From: Paramacrobiotus richtersi
Taxonomy: Eukaryota > Tardigrada > Eutardigrada > Parachela > Macrobiotidae
Reading direction: 5' to 3'
NCBI GenBank assembly: GCA_034698045.1
Contig: JAQGAU010000910.1
Location: forward strand, 1 to 22,726
Length of the DNA: 22,726 nucleotides
The position numbers were made by a program, and so were the translations under genes. The notes under the pieces were generated by a model. The model was not told the DNA's origin, did not search any database, and worked only from the letters and a program-made list of their open reading frames with translations. Positions 19,213 to 22,726 of this stretch are shown here, piece by piece (the first letter of the stretch is position 1; each line of letters begins with the position of its first letter).

Positions 19213-21169
19213 CTTCCGCGGCCGCTTCCGCCGTTGGTACGTATATTGCAATTGGTCAGATAATCCGTGGAAGATTTTCTTTAAGGGCTGGAAATGAACG
19301 GGTTCAGCTGGATACGACAACATCCCACCGTAAAACAAGCTCTGTGTTATCCCAGTCAAACATCGGTCCACCATACCTTAGTCTTAGAAATAGAAGTTCT
19401 GATTGGATCAATCGTTCGAAACCATATCAACTATAGGGTTTTCAGTGGCTAAGATTTCCAGTCTAATGGCTAACGCGCATGCTTCTCAATGGTTTTGTAC
19501 TGTTCAGCGTTGCGACTGATCTCAACAAGTCGCAGCAAAATGATACTTCCTGCACGTCTCTCCGATAAGGGAACCGATCGAAAATACATTTTTTTCAGAC
19601 AGAGTAGTGGCGTATTTGTTAGCTGAGCATTGTTATTCTTGTGTGACAAAGTGTAACTAGACATAATATTATCATGATAGGGCTGTCTGGCTTTGGATCA
19701 CAAGGTGAAAGGCCGGGTCACAGTCGACGAACTAGCAAGTAACATTCCTTTTGGTTCACTTGGAGTGGCCAATACACTTATTCAGCGTAGTGCTTAGCGA
19801 AGCGTAACCATTTTTATCATTTTATAAACGACTAACAATTGTAAGCGGAGATAAGCATGGACGCATGCGAGAGTTGTACTGTACATCAAAATAATTATGT
19901 ATTTCATAAAAACATGCCCACCAGCCTGTAAAGTTGTACTTGTTACCATCGAAAGCCGTTAATCACATTGTTTACCTTCTTTAAGCATATGTAAGTCTAT
20001 TCTAGAATCGTCTTCTTACTTCTTACAATTGGTAAATTAGTAACCAATACGCACACCCGGTGAATTTTATTGTCAAGTTGTCGGCGGGAAAAAAACAAGA
20101 AAACGAATTTCAGTTCGCTTGCGCACTGAAAGCTTCCAAACAAGATCATTACTAAGTACCGCCGCTTTGCCACGCATCTTATAATAATATCCTGTAATCA
20201 TACTGATCGCCAGGCGTTATACGTTAGCTTTTATTTGACTTAAAAAGCTTTTAAAAAGCTTTCATTTGACTAGTTGCAGAATTATGTACAGCACAGGGTT
20301 GGGCATGTGTTTAGTGACCTTTACAAATACTGTACAGCAAGACATCTGAAGCCAGTATATTTGTTAGACAACGCATTATACCTCTAATATCACTGACTAT
20401 AAGCTCCTGCATGCATTTGGGCATTGACCCACTGTGGACACAGCACCCATTGGGAGAACTGCTGTAAGTAGCATAATGCTACAGAGTACTGACCAAAGGT
20501 TTCTACTAAGACCAGCAGAAATTCTATGGCAGCGTAGACTGCGTTCAAGTGAATGAGTATCGAAAGGTAACTCCTTAGACGGTAATAAACACAAACGGAT
20601 AATGATATGGGGTAATCAAGAAGCAACTACAGATTGTGATTTGAAAATACGTTTTTTCTAGAAGGCATGCATTTTCGTTCACATGAACATTTGGGAGTGC
20701 ATATAAATAACAGGGTAGTATCAATTCTGAATTTACGGAATGCTGCGTCAGCCTGCGTGCGTACAGTACTGACCTTCTTAGCTGGCGGAGGTTTCCAAGT
20801 ATGGCTTTTGACGCGAACAGGAACCCCTATAGACTTCGTAGCAATCGCACTGGATGGCACACTTCGCTAATTTCGGAACAATACAAGTTTAAAATAAAAA
20901 CAATTGTTGGCTGGCTTTTAGACTGTGTAGTCGTTGTCAGTTCTTCTGTTGTTGAGGATGAGGAAGTTGTGGACGAGAGATATGATGAGTTTGTACAGGT
21001 AGCTTACCAATACCATTCTGACCGCGTGTTCCGTTTGTGGCACATCGAAACAAAACGAAATTAGCTGGTTGACTGAACAGGCCACGGTGTTGCTGTTCAC
21101 GGTACAGCGGGGGGAAAAAGAGACGATACGGATAAAGCATTCTGCAAATTAATTCTCGAAAACAGTATA
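19213..21169. other. Intergenic, no gene supported
   Basis: 19470-19920 resembles 13990-14270 (shared cgcatgcg, gttgcgac/caagtcgc and aaaacatgc blocks), so it belongs to the duplicated 5' flank. From about 20000 the sequence is not obviously duplicated. A short AAAAGCTTTT direct/inverted cluster lies at 20235-20265. Open frames on both strands at 20627-21064 overlap each other and show no family resemblance; a donor-like GTCAGTAC on the minus strand near 20776 is the only hint of an exon there. Confidence 0.5.
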
Positions 21170-21666
21170 ACCAGTACAGGAACTCAACTAAGTATCTTTC
21201 GTAACGTACGGCATTTTCACAGGTTTACTAAAATCGTTCACGGGTTCTACTTCAAAATGCAGCCACAGTGCAGTGACTGCAATCTGTATGTGGTGAGGTT
21301 TCTCCACAAGTAGTTTTCGCCAGTAGCCCAAACTGGTCTTTGCAGCTGAATTCTAATGCGTCAGTACCAAACCTTCTCCCATAGCTTGTTAATGTCAAGG
21401 TTTTAATCAGTATCAGTTTTATTAGGCTCACTTGTCAGCGTAAACAGTGAAAAAAGGAGCGTTGAGGATACAGCTTACTCAATCACTCCACTGCAAAACA
21501 AGCTCTGAAAAGAAATCAGCAGCAACGACACTTGTCAATACTCGAGCATGCCGGCAAAACATTGCAAAATACAAAGTTATTCGTTTAAAGTTAAAGAAAC
21601 TAACCGCGAACCTGGATATGCGTAAACTGAAAAATCCATTAAGAACGTTGTACAACAGCAAACCAT
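21170..21666. repeat. Kelch 3' flank copy D
   Basis: It aligns by eye with 1-668, 10146-10830 and 14290-14880 through the 'cacttcaaaatg-agccacagtgcagtgac' and 'cagtgaaaaa-g-gcgttgagg' blocks. It leads directly into the stop codon of Kelch copy 3. This confirms that the repeating unit of the array includes the 3' flank. Confidence 0.7.
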
Positions 21667-22726
21667 TCACAAGCAGAATACTTTGTAAGGAGCACTCACA
21701 GTGACGCAAGCCGATATCGGATCAAACGGTCTGCCCTCGCTATTCAAGAGCTTATTCCAACGATTGCGCAGCGGATCATATACTTCCATCCAGTTGACCT
21801 GTGCTCCGTGAGCAGTATATCCGCCGCACACATAAACATGATCGTCAGCCACAAACATACAATGCTGATAGCGTGGCCAATTCAGATTGGCAAGCCGTTC
21901 CCATGTCGCAAGAGGGCCATTCAAGTTCAGGCGCTCGCATGAGCTGAGAATTGCCGAAGAGCCGACGGCTGCTCCACCTGTTACGTACAGGAAGCCGTTC
22001 AATACTTTAGCGGCAAAGCAGCGGCGAGGTTCCAGCATATTTGACAGGGACGACCACTGGGCATTCCGGGAATCGAACACTTCGACGACAGCAGTGGCGC
22101 CCTGTTCCAGACTCCTGGTCCCTCCGCACAAATAGAGCTTCCCGTTGCAGCAGTCAGAGGCTCCTTCCGTTCTGCAAAAGGCAATTCCCTCAACTGTAGC
22201 AGTCGATTGCGAGACAATCATTGCTAATAATGTTCTACTAACTAGGGCCAAAAGTAGGAGAAAGAGCAATGTTTCGGAATTTCTAATTCATGTTTGATCT
22301 AATTGCTTCAGTACAGCACCTAACTGGTTATGCATTTCACAATTGTATAAACGGGGATATGAACTGCAAGTCGGGTATTTTGAGAATCCAGTTTTTGGCA
22401 GTATTATTTTAACGAGCGTTCGACTGATTTCTGTAATTACTCGTCAACATGTACATGCTCTGAATAGCCATATAATTCAGCATCATTCCTTACCGTGAAT
22501 ACTTCGGCCACGGTACATGACTGTATGCACCGTGTAGCACAAAGGTACGCGACTCCGGGTTGAATTTAAACGTGGCTCCAGAAATGCCATTTGCGTCGCT
22601 TTTCATGTTCCACTTGTAGACCATCCCGTTCAAGTAACCCATAAGATAATAGATTGTAGTCGGCAGCGGGTACAAGTGCCCAACAAATACAAATACAACT
22701 ACCATTTGTATCGTAAACGTCTTGTT
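21667..22726 (-). CDS. BTB-BACK-Kelch (KLHL-type) protein, copy 3, 5' part beyond window
   Basis: Exons visible: 22726-22494 (partial) and 22171-21667, with a 322-base phase 2 intron (CG|GTAAGG ... TTGCAG|A). The last exon is 505 bases, exactly as in copies 1 and 2, and carries three GG Kelch blades (KLYLCGG, FLYVTGG, HVYVCGGY). In the partial exon, YLNGMVYKW and the ATFKFNPESR stretch match the other copies. The ~30 residues before them (VVVFVFVGHLYPLPTTIYYL) do not, where copies 1 and 2 have EAFV-GQCY. The frame stays open to the window edge. Either this part of the gene has diverged or been replaced, or the true exon starts later; more sequence to the right is needed to tell. BTB and BACK exons would lie outside the window. 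Confidence 0.75.

Noticed and set aside
20627-21064. Overlapping open frames on both strands, including a minus-strand frame with PPPAKK before a GTCAGTAC donor-like site and a plus-strand acidic frame (VVEDEEVVDERYDEF)
   Set aside because: The two strands compete, neither has a partner exon I can find, and no family is recognisable. It could be a lone exon of an unseen gene, but the evidence is too thin.

Overview
The window is animal (eukaryotic) DNA. Genes are split by short GT-AG introns (56 to 720 bases), and the predicted products are BTB-BACK-Kelch, F-box, astacin-like and CAP/SCP proteins. The F-box family and the intron sizes look most like a tardigrade or another small ecdysozoan. 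That placement is inference from remembered family resemblance, not a database result.

Layout. (1) 1-3375 has no intact gene. It holds an orphan copy of a flank found beside each Kelch gene (1-668), a perfect 36-bp-arm foldback (1856-1932) and a decayed paralog of a small gene (about 2077-2377, minus). (2) 3376-5226, plus: an F-box gene in three exons with two apparent frameshifts. (3) 5859-6242, minus: a small unrecognised gene or remnant, paralogous to the one at 2077. (4) 6296-10104, minus: an intact eight-exon gene reconstructed here. All seven intron phases agree and the product is 923 residues: signal peptide, an astacin-like domain that has lost its zinc ligands and catalytic Glu, five 88-residue beta-sandwich-like repeats, a CAP domain and a Cys-rich tail. 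(5) 10952-22726, minus: a tandem array of three BTB-BACK-Kelch genes. Two are complete (565 and 567 residues) and the third runs off the window end. Each is followed by a copy of the same 3' flank.

The Kelch array grew by segmental duplication. Exon lengths (361, 200/206, 632, 505) and intron phases (1, 0, 2) are the same wherever they can be compared, while introns and flanks have diverged and gained insertions. These include a hairpin-rich insert in intron 2 of the second gene, a 50-bp perfect palindrome in its 5' flank, and an approximately 800-bp element with 64-bp inverted ends further upstream. The first gene's flank lacks both of the last two.

The most unusual item is the secreted pseudo-astacin/repeat/CAP fusion. 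Its start codon lies only about 40 bases from the duplicated Kelch flank. No RNA genes, CRISPR arrays or virus-derived elements were recognised.
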